Part shown: positions 1 to 6,292 of the stretch, piece after piece
Layout: every line of letters begins with the position of its first letter
Position numbering within the stretch: position 1 is the stretch's first letter
From: Solirubrobacterales bacterium
GTDB taxonomy: Bacteria > Actinomycetota > Thermoleophilia > Solirubrobacterales > Solirubrobacteraceae
DNA: 14,502 nucleotides
Assembly (NCBI GenBank): GCA_013696535.1
Contig: JACCYI010000056.1
Span: 1-14,502 of the forward strand
Reading direction: 5' to 3'
Notes under the pieces: model-generated
The model's input: the letters and a program-made list of their open reading frames with translations, nothing else
Databases searched by the model: none
What the model was told of the DNA's origin: nothing
Position numbers and translations under genes: made by a program

Positions 1-8
1 GGCCGTGC

Positions 9-299
9 TCAGGCGGCGACCGCCTCGCCGACCGGCTCGGTCTTGGCCTGGGGGGCGGTGAGGAACTCGTCGACGGCGAGAGCGGCGCGCTGCAGCACGA
101 TCAAACCGGCACCGCAGATCTCCTCAGGCGTCCCGCCAGCCGCGACGGCGTCATCGTAAAGCCGCTCGCCACGCTGCAGCGCCTCCTCCCGATAGCGGGT
201 ACGGTCGGGCGCACCGCGCAGGTGGCTGAAGAACGCGTGACCGCCACGACGCTCGATGTAGTCGTGGTCGTGATGGAGGATGGAGATGCCGATCTGCAA
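9..299 (-). CDS. Small hypothetical protein
   Basis: I do not recognise this protein. The most protein-like part begins LQIGISILHHDHDY and continues through charged, helix-forming sequence to LIVLQRAALAVDEFL, ending in a short Ala/Glu tail; no membrane segment or signal peptide is visible. I place the start at TTG 299 (96 aa) because GAGG lies 7 bases upstream of it (complement of 307-310). An in-frame ATG at 353 would give 114 aa, but it has no Shine-Dalgarno sequence and adds a low-complexity Arg/Thr stretch (RTARTARTPTRG) that looks untranslated. A different minus frame just upstream ends in a plausible segment (RQMDIEDRSPLQMLREAGF) before its stop near 358, so this could be the 3' part of a frameshifted longer gene. 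That it is coding at all is only moderately likely. Confidence 0.45.
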   Translation of the reverse strand: MQIGISILHHDHDYIERRGGHAFFSHLRGAPDRTRYREEALQRGERLYDDAVAAGGTPEEICGAGLIVLQRAALAVDEFLTAPQAKTEPVGEAVAA

Positions 300-686
300 C
301 CAGGTACCTCGGGTTGGGGTCCGTGCTGTACGTGCGGTGCGCGACAGGTCCATCGGCTCAGGGGACGCAAAATCCGGCCTCGCGGAGCATCTGCAGGGGC
401 GAGCGATCCTCGATATCCATCTGGCGGATCAGCCTCCAGCCAAGCGGATGCGTCGCGCGCCACGCCTTCTTACCTACCCGCCAACGACAGCGGTCACTGC
501 AGTGGACGCGAGGTCGTCCAAGGCCTCTCAAGGCTCGATCACGGCACCGTAACTGGGGCACAGGCGAAGGGCCTCCATGTGACCCATTTCGCGGACCAAG
601 ACCATTGGGGTGGCCAGTTTTCGCTCGTCGCCAGGTGTACCTCCAGCCGCAGCTGCCTGCGCGAGTTGTGTGCAGCGCTATCGCTT

Positions 687-914
687 TCGCGTGAGGCTGT
701 CGCACAAACCGGTCCATGAACTGGTGCGTCAATCGGTCGTGGGACAACAGTCGTCGCGACGCGCCAAGACCGGGTTCTGATGGGACGAGGCGCGCTCCGC
801 ACGCGAGATTCGGTGGGTTCGTCCCACCGTTGCGTCTACATCGTCTCGCGAGCTATTTACGCGACAGCCTCGCGTGAATGCGGCACTCCGGACGAGAGTG
901 CTCCTCTCGCGTGA
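687..914 (+). repeat. Three dispersed copies of TCGCGTGA
   Basis: The octamer TCGCGTGA occurs at 687-694, 870-877 and 907-914. The last two copies extend to CTCGCGTGAA (869-878 and 906-915). The first copy runs into GAGGCTGTCGC (693-703), whose exact reverse complement GCGACAGCCTC sits at 861-871, immediately before the second copy. The copies are exact, but their function is unknown. They could be binding sites or remnants of a short inverted duplication. Confidence 0.4.
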
Positions 915-1178
915 AGCCGGCAGCTCGGTGATCACTGCTCAGTCCAGCGTGACGCGCGCATGAAGCCGAGTCCGGAATTGAGCTGGTCCCGGTCCGCCGC
1001 CCGGAGCCGCTCTACAGGCGGATGGCTCGTCGAACGCCGCCGGGCGGCTCCGCAGGGTGGAAGGACCAACGCCAACGTCGAAGGGTCCAGGTCGGACCGT
1101 CTCAGCCTGTTGTCGGCGGCCTGCCCGCGGCAGCGTCGGGCAGCCGACTCACCGCCTTTGCCGAAGCTCTCGAGGGAA

Positions 1179-1200
1179 ATTGGACCCCGATTGGACCCCG
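1179..1200 (+). repeat. Perfect 11-base tandem repeat
   Basis: ATTGGACCCCG is repeated head to tail with no spacer (1179-1189, 1190-1200). It lies about 50 bases from the 3' end of the tRNA-His gene. One plus frame across it reads EGNWTPIGPRR and stops at 1223-1225. Short Trp/Pro/Gly tails of this kind are sometimes seen at integrase C-termini near tRNA sites, but no integrase catalytic sequence is visible upstream. Confidence 0.6.
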
Positions 1201-1249
1201 TCGCGGCTGCGGATCGCCGCTGTAGGGCCATATCTGGCTCTGCAAGGAG

Positions 1250-1323
1250 GGTGAGCGACGGGACTCGAACCCGCGACCGCCTGGACCACAACCAGGAGCT
1301 CTACCAACTGAGCTACGCCCACC
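1250..1323 (-). tRNA. tRNA-His (GTG)
   Basis: Read on the minus strand, a complete cloverleaf folds. The acceptor stem GTGGGCG (complement of 1316-1322) pairs with CGCTCAC (1251-1257). The D arm is GCTC...GAGC. The anticodon stem CCTGG/CCAGG encloses loop TTGTGGT, with anticodon GTG at 1287-1289. The T arm is GCGGG-TTCGAGT-CCCGT. Two features specific to histidine tRNA are present: an extra encoded G at position -1 (base 1323) and the discriminator C73 (base 1250), which pair with each other and are recognised by histidyl-tRNA synthetase. The CCA end is not encoded (the gene continues C-T-C-C), so it must be added after transcription. No convincing intrinsic terminator follows. Confidence 0.96.
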
Positions 1324-1346
1324 ACGCGCGTGACGTGAGGAGGCGG

Positions 1347-1355
1347 AATCTAGCA
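1347..1355 (-). promoter_or_regulatory. Candidate extended -10 promoter of the tRNA-His gene
   Basis: The minus strand reads TGCTAGATT, an extended -10 (TGn plus TAGATT), ending 23 bases before the tRNA 5' end. Transcription would start near 1340 and leave a leader of about 17 nt, which is reasonable for a tRNA precursor. No TTGACA-like -35 is visible at the usual spacing, which fits an extended -10 promoter. It overlaps the region where an upstream start of the divergent plus-strand gene would have to lie. Confidence 0.4.
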
Positions 1356-1439
1356 GTGCGAACCGCGCTCGCCGGCCAGCTGACCGCCGCGTTGGAGTAC
1401 CGCGGCAGGAGCCGACGACTGAAGACCGAACATGAGGAG

Positions 1440-1832
1440 ATGCTGCAAGCACCGTCTTACTCCCCCGCTCCAGACGCCGACGCGCTCAGCGACGAGGCGT
1501 GGATCCGCCCCCTGCAGATTCTGCACCGCCACCGCGTCGAGCATGTGATCGCCGGCGACGCCGCTGCCGCCGCCTACGGGCGCGCGCACGATCCGTCGAC
1601 GCCGCTCACGATCGTGCCGGCGCGTTACGGACGCAACCTCGATCGCTTACGCGGCGCTCTCGAGGACGTGCGGTCCTCCGGCGCAGCGCTCGTCGTCGTC
1701 GACCGTCCGGCCGGCACGGATGGGTACCGGGACCTGCTCGCCGACGCGCGACCCGTCACCGTGGCCGGGCTGGAGGTTCTGGTCGCCTCGGCCGAGGATC
1801 TGGCCCGGATGACAGATCCACTAGACGCATAG
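1440..1832 (+). CDS. Nucleotidyltransferase-fold-like protein, short and degenerate
   Basis: This 130-aa protein resembles the small actinobacterial nucleotidyltransferase-like proteins that run HGVxxVxxGxxAAxxHG, NLxRLxxAL, GYxDL and VxGLxVxVASLxDL. Here the matching pieces are ILHRHRVEHVIAGDAAAAAYG, NLDRLRGALED, GTDGYRDLLADA and VTVAGLEVLVASAEDLARM. The metal-binding Asp-x-Asp expected after the GG/A-rich loop is not recognisable (the site reads STPLTIVPAR). The middle of the domain looks shortened, and the C-terminal lysine/GRPKD segment is absent, so catalysis is doubtful. Start choice is uncertain: ATG 1440 is used, but GAGGAG abuts it too closely. GTG 1356 has GAGGAGG 12 bases upstream and would give 158 aa, but its N-terminal extension looks non-conserved and overlaps the putative tRNA promoter. 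The frame is open back through the tRNA, which cannot be coding. It may be a relic. Confidence 0.5.
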   Translation: MLQAPSYSPAPDADALSDEAWIRPLQILHRHRVEHVIAGDAAAAAYGRAHDPSTPLTIVPARYGRNLDRLRGALEDVRSSGAALVVVDRPAGTDGYRDLLADARPVTVAGLEVLVASAEDLARMTDPLDA

Positions 1833-1934
1833 TCCAGGGCCCGTTCTCCAACTTGTGGGGTGTTTGCATTCGGACAACTCGCGCGCTACGCTCGGAACAG
1901 CGTCGGGGGCAGCCCGTCGCATTCGCCTCCACGG

Positions 1935-2021
1935 ATGAAGCAAGCCGCCCTGCTCCTCCTCCTCCTCGCAGCCGGCTCGCCTAACGGGCTGTCCCCCTGC
2001 GCGTACTCCTTTCGCCGATGA
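1935..2021 (+). CDS. Possible 28-aa hydrophobic small protein
   Basis: ATG 1935 to TGA 2019-2021 encodes a 28-residue peptide starting MKQAALLLLLLAAG. It has a positive N-terminus, a six-leucine core and small residues after it, as in a signal peptide, then a short polar tail ending SFRR. No Shine-Dalgarno sequence precedes it. The Leu run comes from a CTC repeat, which could produce such a peptide by chance. It sits in the 266-base gap before the glycosyltransferase operon, so a leader-peptide role is imaginable but unsupported. A strong purine tract AAGGAGGGG (2023-2031) follows the stop without serving an obvious start. Confidence 0.2.
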   Translation: MKQAALLLLLLAAGSPNGLSPCAYSFRR

Positions 2022-2083
2022 TCAAGGAGGGGTGCACGAACCGTCCTGTGACAACCGGTTCGTCCGGCGCTCACCTGCGGTCA

Positions 2084-2089
2084 TAGACT
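2084..2089 (+). promoter_or_regulatory. Candidate -10 box of the glycosyltransferase operon
   Basis: TAGACT lies nine bases before the TTG start at 2099. Initiation at the normal distance would fall within a few bases of that start, giving a leaderless or nearly leaderless mRNA. This agrees with the absence of a Shine-Dalgarno sequence. No good -35 is seen; GTTCGT-like sequence near 2058-2063 is weak. The TAG of this box is also an in-frame stop for the gene. Confidence 0.3.
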
Positions 2090-2098
2090 CGTCCGACC

Positions 2099-4354
2099 TT
2101 GCGGGTCGCCATCGTCTCCACGTATCCACCGCGCGCATGCGGCATCGGCACCTTCTCGCGCGATCTGCGCGAAGCGCTGCTCGGCGCGGACGGCGTGAGC
2201 TCCGTGGATCTGGCGGCAATCGTCCGGGACGAGGACGCCGAGCAGGCGCCCGAAGTGGTGGCGCGCATTCTTCAGGACCAGCGCGGAGACTACGCCGCAG
2301 CCGCACGTGTGCTCGACCGGCGCGGCGACGATGTCGTGGTCATGCAGCACGAATACGGGATCTTCGGCGGACCGGATGGCGCTCATGCCCTCTCACTCGC
2401 CCGGGAGATGCAGCGGCCAATGGTGCTGACCCTCCACACCGTCCTGTCGACGCCCTCGGTCGGTCAGGCGGAGACGCTGCGGGCACTGTGCGCCGAGGCC
2501 GCGTTGGTCTGCGTGTTCACCGAGACCGCCAAGCGCATGATCCTCGACGCCCGCTTCGTCACGCCCGAGCGGGTCCGGATCATCCCCCATGGGGGGCCGA
2601 CGGAGCTGTTGCCCTCGAACGGCGGCGGAGGCCGGCGCCGGCTGCTGCCCGGACCTCGACGCGGCGACGACGCGGCGGAACACGGCTCGTTCGATCCAGA
2701 CCGCCGTGTGCTGGCCACCTTCGGCCTGATTTCACCTGGCAAGGGCATCGAGGTCGCGATCGAGGCGATGCCCGCCATCGTCGCCCGCCACCCCGAGGTG
2801 CTCTACGTGGTGGCCGGCCAGACGCACCCGGAGATCGTCAAGCAGCACGGCGAGGAGTACCGGCTGTCGCTCGAGCGCCTCGTCCGCGATCTCGACCTCG
2901 AAGACCACGTCACCTTCGACGACCGCTTCCTGAGCGTGGATGAGCTCGGGTCGATGCTCCGGGCGACACACATCTACCTCACGCCCTACCGCTCACGCGA
3001 GCAGATCGTGTCGGGAGCCCTGACCTTCGCCATCGTCGCCGGGTGCCCGACCGTGTCGACCCCCTACTTCTACGCTACGGATCTGCTCGAGTCCGGCGCC
3101 GGAGTGCTCGTGCCATTCGATGACCCCTCCGCCCTGGCCACGGCGGTCAACGTCCTGCTCGACGATCCAGAGCGACTCGAGCTCGTGCGCCGGACCGCGC
3201 AGAAGGTGGGTCACGAGCTGGCCTGGCCGTCGGTCGGGCGCCAGACCGCCGAAGTTCTCCGCGAAGCCGTCTCCCTCGGCCCGCGCAACCCGATGCGGCG
3301 GCCGTCCACCACCACGCTTCCTCGGGCACGCCTTTCCCATCTGCTCACGCTGGTCGACGACGTGGGCATCGTGCAGCATGCGGACGGCATCGTCCCCGAC
3401 CGTGCGTCGGGCTACTGCACCGATGACGTCGCCCGGCTGGCGATCGTCGCCCTCGGGCTGCGCCGCACCACGGGCGAGGAGTCACACGCTCGCACGCTTG
3501 CCCTCGCGGTCGCGTTCCTGCGTCACGCCTGGTCGCCGGCGGAGCGTGGCATGCACAACTTCCTGTCCTACGATCGCCGCTGGCTCGACGAGCCGCAGGT
3601 CGGCGACCATCTCGGGCGCACGGCGTGGGCGCTTGGCGAGATCGTCGGGATGGAGCCCCCGTCGGCGCTTCTGGAGCCCAGCCGGGACCTCTTGGTCGAT
3701 CTGCTCCCGGTGCTGGCCGAGCAGCAGTCGCCGCGCACCATGGCGTTCGCCATGCTCGGACTGGCCCGCGCGTGTCGCTCGGGGATCGGCCGGGATGTGC
3801 TGCGGGATCTGGCTGAGCGCCTCGCCGATCGGCAGCGCGCGAACGCGTCGGCGGACTGGCACTGGGCCGAAGACGTCCTCGCCTACGACAACGCCCGGCT
3901 GCCGCAGGCTCTGATTGCCGCCGGCGCCTGCCTGTCTGACCAGGAGCTCGTGCAAGAAGGGCTGCGCTCGCTGGACTGGTACGCGGCCGAGCTCGGAGTC
4001 GACGGCCGGCACGTGCGTCTGATCGGGCACCTGGGCCGTGTGCGGGGTGGCTCTCGGACGGACGAGGGAGAGGAGCAGCCGCTCGACGCCGCCGCGCTGG
4101 TCGAAGCTCAGGTCGAGGCCTTCGCCGCCTCCCACGACGACGTCCATGCGCGCCGAGCGGTGCGGGCGTTCGAGTGGTTTCTGGGCCGCAACGGGCTGGG
4201 AGTGGCGGTCTATGACTTCACCACGGGCGGCTGCCACGACGGTCTCGGCGAGCACGCGGTCAATCGCAACCAGGGCGCCGAGTCGACCTTGGCGTACCTG
4301 CAAGCCCTGCTCGCGCTGGACGCCGCGGGCCTGCGGGCGAGTTTGCCCGAGTGA
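2099..4354 (+). CDS. GT4 glycosyltransferase fused to an alpha/alpha-toroid domain
   Basis: A 751-aa cytoplasmic protein with no signal peptide or membrane helix. Residues 1-395 are a GT-B fold of family GT4: N-terminal loop STYPPRACGIGTFS (7-20), HEYGIFGG (84-91), TLHT (111-114), IPHGG, and the donor-site segment TFGLISPGKGIE with Lys215. The usual E-x7-E is altered: E301 begins EQIVSGALTF and position 309 is Thr. As I recall the family, this EQI-SG form is typical of this GT subfamily. Residues 172-200 are a Gly/Arg/Asp-rich insertion. Residues 410-745 resemble a six-hairpin (alpha/alpha)6 toroid, with conserved-looking YCTDDVARLA (439-448), HNFLSYDRRW (486-495), YDNARLPQAL (596-605) and VNRNQGAEST (721-730). 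The toroid's role, whether catalytic or glycan-binding, is unknown. TTG 2099 must be the start because an in-frame TAG lies at 2084-2086. The gene overlaps the next by 4 bases (GTGA), implying translational coupling. The acceptor is unknown; GDP-mannose as donor is inferred only from the GH130 neighbour. Confidence 0.88.
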   Translation: MRVAIVSTYPPRACGIGTFSRDLREALLGADGVSSVDLAAIVRDEDAEQAPEVVARILQDQRGDYAAAARVLDRRGDDVVVMQHEYGIFGGPDGAHALSLAREMQRPMVLTLHTVLSTPSVGQAETLRALCAEAALVCVFTETAKRMILDARFVTPERVRIIPHGGPTELLPSNGGGGRRRLLPGPRRGDDAAEHGSFDPDRRVLATFGLISPGKGIEVAIEAMPAIVARHPEVLYVVAGQTHPEIVKQHGEEYRLSLERLVRDLDLEDHVTFDDRFLSVDELGSMLRATHIYLTPYRSREQIVSGALTFAIVAGCPTVSTPYFYATDLLESGAGVLVPFDDPSALATAVNVLLDDPERLELVRRTAQKVGHELAWPSVGRQTAEVLREAVSLGPRNPMRRPSTTTLPRARLSHLLTLVDDVGIVQHADGIVPDRASGYCTDDVARLAIVALGLRRTTGEESHARTLALAVAFLRHAWSPAERGMHNFLSYDRRWLDEPQVGDHLGRTAWALGEIVGMEPPSALLEPSRDLLVDLLPVLAEQQSPRTMAFAMLGLARACRSGIGRDVLRDLAERLADRQRANASADWHWAEDVLAYDNARLPQALIAAGACLSDQELVQEGLRSLDWYAAELGVDGRHVRLIGHLGRVRGGSRTDEGEEQPLDAAALVEAQVEAFAASHDDVHARRAVRAFEWFLGRNGLGVAVYDFTTGGCHDGLGEHAVNRNQGAESTLAYLQALLALDAAGLRASLPE

Positions 4355-5364
4355 AGTTGGGGCTGCTCGGCCCGATCGCCTGGCGCACCCCGCCGCGCCA
4401 CTACGGGCCGTGGGAGCTCGTGACCGGGCTGCTGGCAGACGGCCTCGCGGCCCGCGGCGTGGACGTGACGTTGTTCGCGACCTTGGATTCCGTCACGGGC
4501 GCCCAGCTCGACGGCGTCTGTCCGCGGCCGTACCAGGAGGACGCGGACGCTGACGGGAGGATCTGGGAAGCGCTGCACGTCGCCCACGCGCTGCGAAGTG
4601 CCGACGAGAACGGCTTCGATCTGATCCATAACCATCTCGACTGGCTTCCGCTGGCCTTCTCGAGCCTGACCGACACACCGATGGTCACCACGATCCACGG
4701 CTTCTCCTCACCGCGGATCCTCCCCGCGTACCAGGGCTCCGACAGCGCGTTCGTCTCCATCTCGGACGCCGACCGCTCATCTGAGATCTCCTACGTCGCC
4801 ACGGTGCACCACGGCGTCGACGTCTCCCAGCTTCCCTTCTCCCCCGACGGCGGAGAGTCGCTGGTCTGCTTCGGGCGCATCCATCCCGACAAGAACACGG
4901 CGCAGGCGGTGGAGATCGCCCGGCGTGCGGGGCGACCGCTGATCCTCTGCGGTCCGATCCAGGATGAGAGTTACTTCGCGCGCGAGATCGAGCCGCACGT
5001 CGACGAGGTGAGCGTGCGCTACTGCGGGTCGGTCGGCCCAGAGCAGCGCGCGGCGATCCTCGGCACCGCCGCCTGCGTGCTGCATCCCATCGCCTTCGCG
5101 GAGCCCTTCGGCCTCTCGGTCGTCGAATCCATGCTCTGCGGCACGCCCGTGGTCGCCGCCCCGCGCGGCTCGATGCCTGAAGTCGTCGACGAGGGGATCA
5201 CCGGCGTGCTGGCCGACGGCGTCGAGGCCGCGGTGGCGGGCGTCGAGCGAGCCGTGCGCCTGGACCGCGCCGCCTGCCGCGCGCAGGCCGAGCGGCGCTT
5301 CAACTCAGACCGCATGGTCGAGGACTATCTTCGCGTGTATGAGCGAGTCCTCGAGGCGCAGTAG
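4351..5364 (+). CDS. GT4-family glycosyltransferase
   Basis: A 337-aa soluble GT-B glycosyltransferase of family GT4. These are retaining enzymes that transfer a sugar from a nucleotide-sugar donor. The N-terminal acceptor half has GPWELVTGLLADGLAARGVDV (19-39) and a DLIHNHLDWLP region with HNH at 93-95. The linker carries TIHGFSS and VHHGVD. The C-terminal donor half has FGRIHPDKN with Arg176 and Lys181, which normally bind the donor phosphates, then an intact E-x7-E (E251, E259, in EPFGLSVVE) followed by CGTPVVAAPRGSMPEVV. The length is normal for a single-domain GT4. The GTG start overlaps the upstream stop as GTGA, and its 3' end overlaps the GH130 gene by 26 bases, so the three genes are almost certainly one transcript. 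Donor and product are not determined by sequence; a mannoside is the best guess from context. Confidence 0.88.
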   Translation: MKLGLLGPIAWRTPPRHYGPWELVTGLLADGLAARGVDVTLFATLDSVTGAQLDGVCPRPYQEDADADGRIWEALHVAHALRSADENGFDLIHNHLDWLPLAFSSLTDTPMVTTIHGFSSPRILPAYQGSDSAFVSISDADRSSEISYVATVHHGVDVSQLPFSPDGGESLVCFGRIHPDKNTAQAVEIARRAGRPLILCGPIQDESYFAREIEPHVDEVSVRYCGSVGPEQRAAILGTAACVLHPIAFAEPFGLSVVESMLCGTPVVAAPRGSMPEVVDEGITGVLADGVEAAVAGVERAVRLDRAACRAQAERRFNSDRMVEDYLRVYERVLEAQ

Positions 5365-6292
5365 CGCCACCCTCTTCACCCGCCACCCGGGTAATCCGGT
5401 CCTTGCACCCGAGCGCTGGCCCTATCCCATCAACGCGGTCATGAACGCCGGGGCCACGCGGGTCGGAGACCAGACCGTCCTGCTCTGCCGGGTGGAGGAC
5501 CGGCGCGGGTTCTCGCACCTCACCTGCGCCCGCTCGCGCGACGGCGTCTCCAACTGGGTCGTCGACGATGAACCCTGTCTCATCTACGACGGCTCGCAGC
5601 CGGAGGAGGAGTGGGGTCTCGAGGACCCACGGGTTACCTGGGTCGCAGAGCTTGGCCGCTGGATCATCTCCTACACCGCCTTCGGCCCGAGCGGGCCCGG
5701 GGTCGCCCTCGCGCAGACCGAGGACTTCAGGAAGTTCGAGCGCCTCGGCATGGCGATGTCGCCGGAAGACAAGAACGCCGTCCTGCTGCCGCGCCGGGTC
5801 GACGGGGACTGGATCCTCTTCCACCGGCCGACCTCCGTGCAGGGCGCCGACGTCTGGTTGTCGCGCTCGACCGACCTCAAGAGCTGGCGCACGCCCGAGA
5901 AGACCATGGGCCGCCGGCCAGGTGGGTGGTGGGACTCGGCGCGGATCGGTATGGGCGCTCCCCCGCTCGAAACCGAGCACGGCTGGCTCGTCGTCTACCA
6001 CGGAGTCCGCGAGACGGTGGCCGGCGGGCTGTACCGCGCTGGTCTGGCCCTGCTCGACCTCGATCAGCCCACGAAGGTAGTCCGGCGCTCGGACGACTGG
6101 GTCCTGGGTCCCAAGGCCGAGTACGAGGTCACCGGGGACGTCCCGAACGTCGTCTTCCCCTGCGGCTTGGTCAACGAGCCTGATCCGGAGATGCTGCACC
6201 TGTACTACGGAGCTGCCGACACCCGGATCGGCCTGGCCACCGCGCGCCGTTCAGAGGTCCTCGAGTACCTGCTGGACTGCCCGGAGGGCTAG
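5339..6292 (+). CDS. GH130 family enzyme, likely beta-mannoside phosphorylase
   Basis: A 317-aa five-bladed beta-propeller enzyme of glycoside hydrolase family 130, whose known members mostly phosphorolyse beta-1,4- or beta-1,2-mannosides to mannose 1-phosphate; some are hydrolases. Visible signatures are HPGNPVL (16-22), MNAGATRVG (35-43), LLCRVED (48-54), SRDGVSNW, the hallmark WGLEDPRVT (92-100) with catalytic-acid candidate Asp96, KNAVLLP (145-151), FHRP with Arg163, WLVVYHGV (216-223) with His221, VPNVVFPCG and LYYGAADTRIGLA. Arg163 and the YHG His221 correspond to basic residues usually linked to phosphate binding, so phosphorylase is favoured over hydrolase. There is no signal peptide, so it acts in the cytoplasm. 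The ATG at 5339 lies inside the end of the preceding GT4 gene. The stop TAG shares CTAG (6289-6292) with the convergent hrpA stop. Exact linkage specificity cannot be read from the sequence. Confidence 0.88.
   Translation: MSESSRRSSATLFTRHPGNPVLAPERWPYPINAVMNAGATRVGDQTVLLCRVEDRRGFSHLTCARSRDGVSNWVVDDEPCLIYDGSQPEEEWGLEDPRVTWVAELGRWIISYTAFGPSGPGVALAQTEDFRKFERLGMAMSPEDKNAVLLPRRVDGDWILFHRPTSVQGADVWLSRSTDLKSWRTPEKTMGRRPGGWWDSARIGMGAPPLETEHGWLVVYHGVRETVAGGLYRAGLALLDLDQPTKVVRRSDDWVLGPKAEYEVTGDVPNVVFPCGLVNEPDPEMLHLYYGAADTRIGLATARRSEVLEYLLDCPEG

Larger units (their letters stand above)
300..1249. other. Gene-poor stretch, possibly decayed sequence
   Basis: About 950 bases with no convincing gene. Open frames exist on both strands, but their translations are Arg/Ser/Pro-rich and show no family motif. 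Two short minus-strand pieces read like eroded protein: one ending near 358 (LIRQMDIEDRSPLQMLREAGF) and one around 540-640 (LATPMVLVREMGHMEALRLC). They lie in different frames and are interrupted by stops. The stretch also holds three copies of TCGCGTGA, an 11-base inverted pair (693-703 and 861-871), and an 11-base tandem repeat close to the tRNA. It resembles a worn-down accessory segment beside a tRNA gene, but nothing proves this. Confidence 0.4.

Noticed and set aside
1203..1220. Hairpin GCGG-ATCG-CCGC downstream of the tRNA as a terminator
   Set aside because: The stem is only 4 bp and no T-rich tract follows on the minus strand.
960..1439. Upstream extension of the plus-strand frame that ends at 1832
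   Set aside because: It runs straight through the tRNA-His gene on the opposite strand and gives Arg/Ser-rich, motif-free sequence.
2032..2943. Long plus-strand frame after the AAGGAGGGG tract
   Set aside because: It overlaps the GT4 gene in another frame and is an Arg/Gly/Pro-rich shadow with no family motif.
3482..4303. Long minus-strand frame under the toroid domain
   Set aside because: Antisense shadow of a well-supported gene; composition is typical of GC-rich antisense frames.
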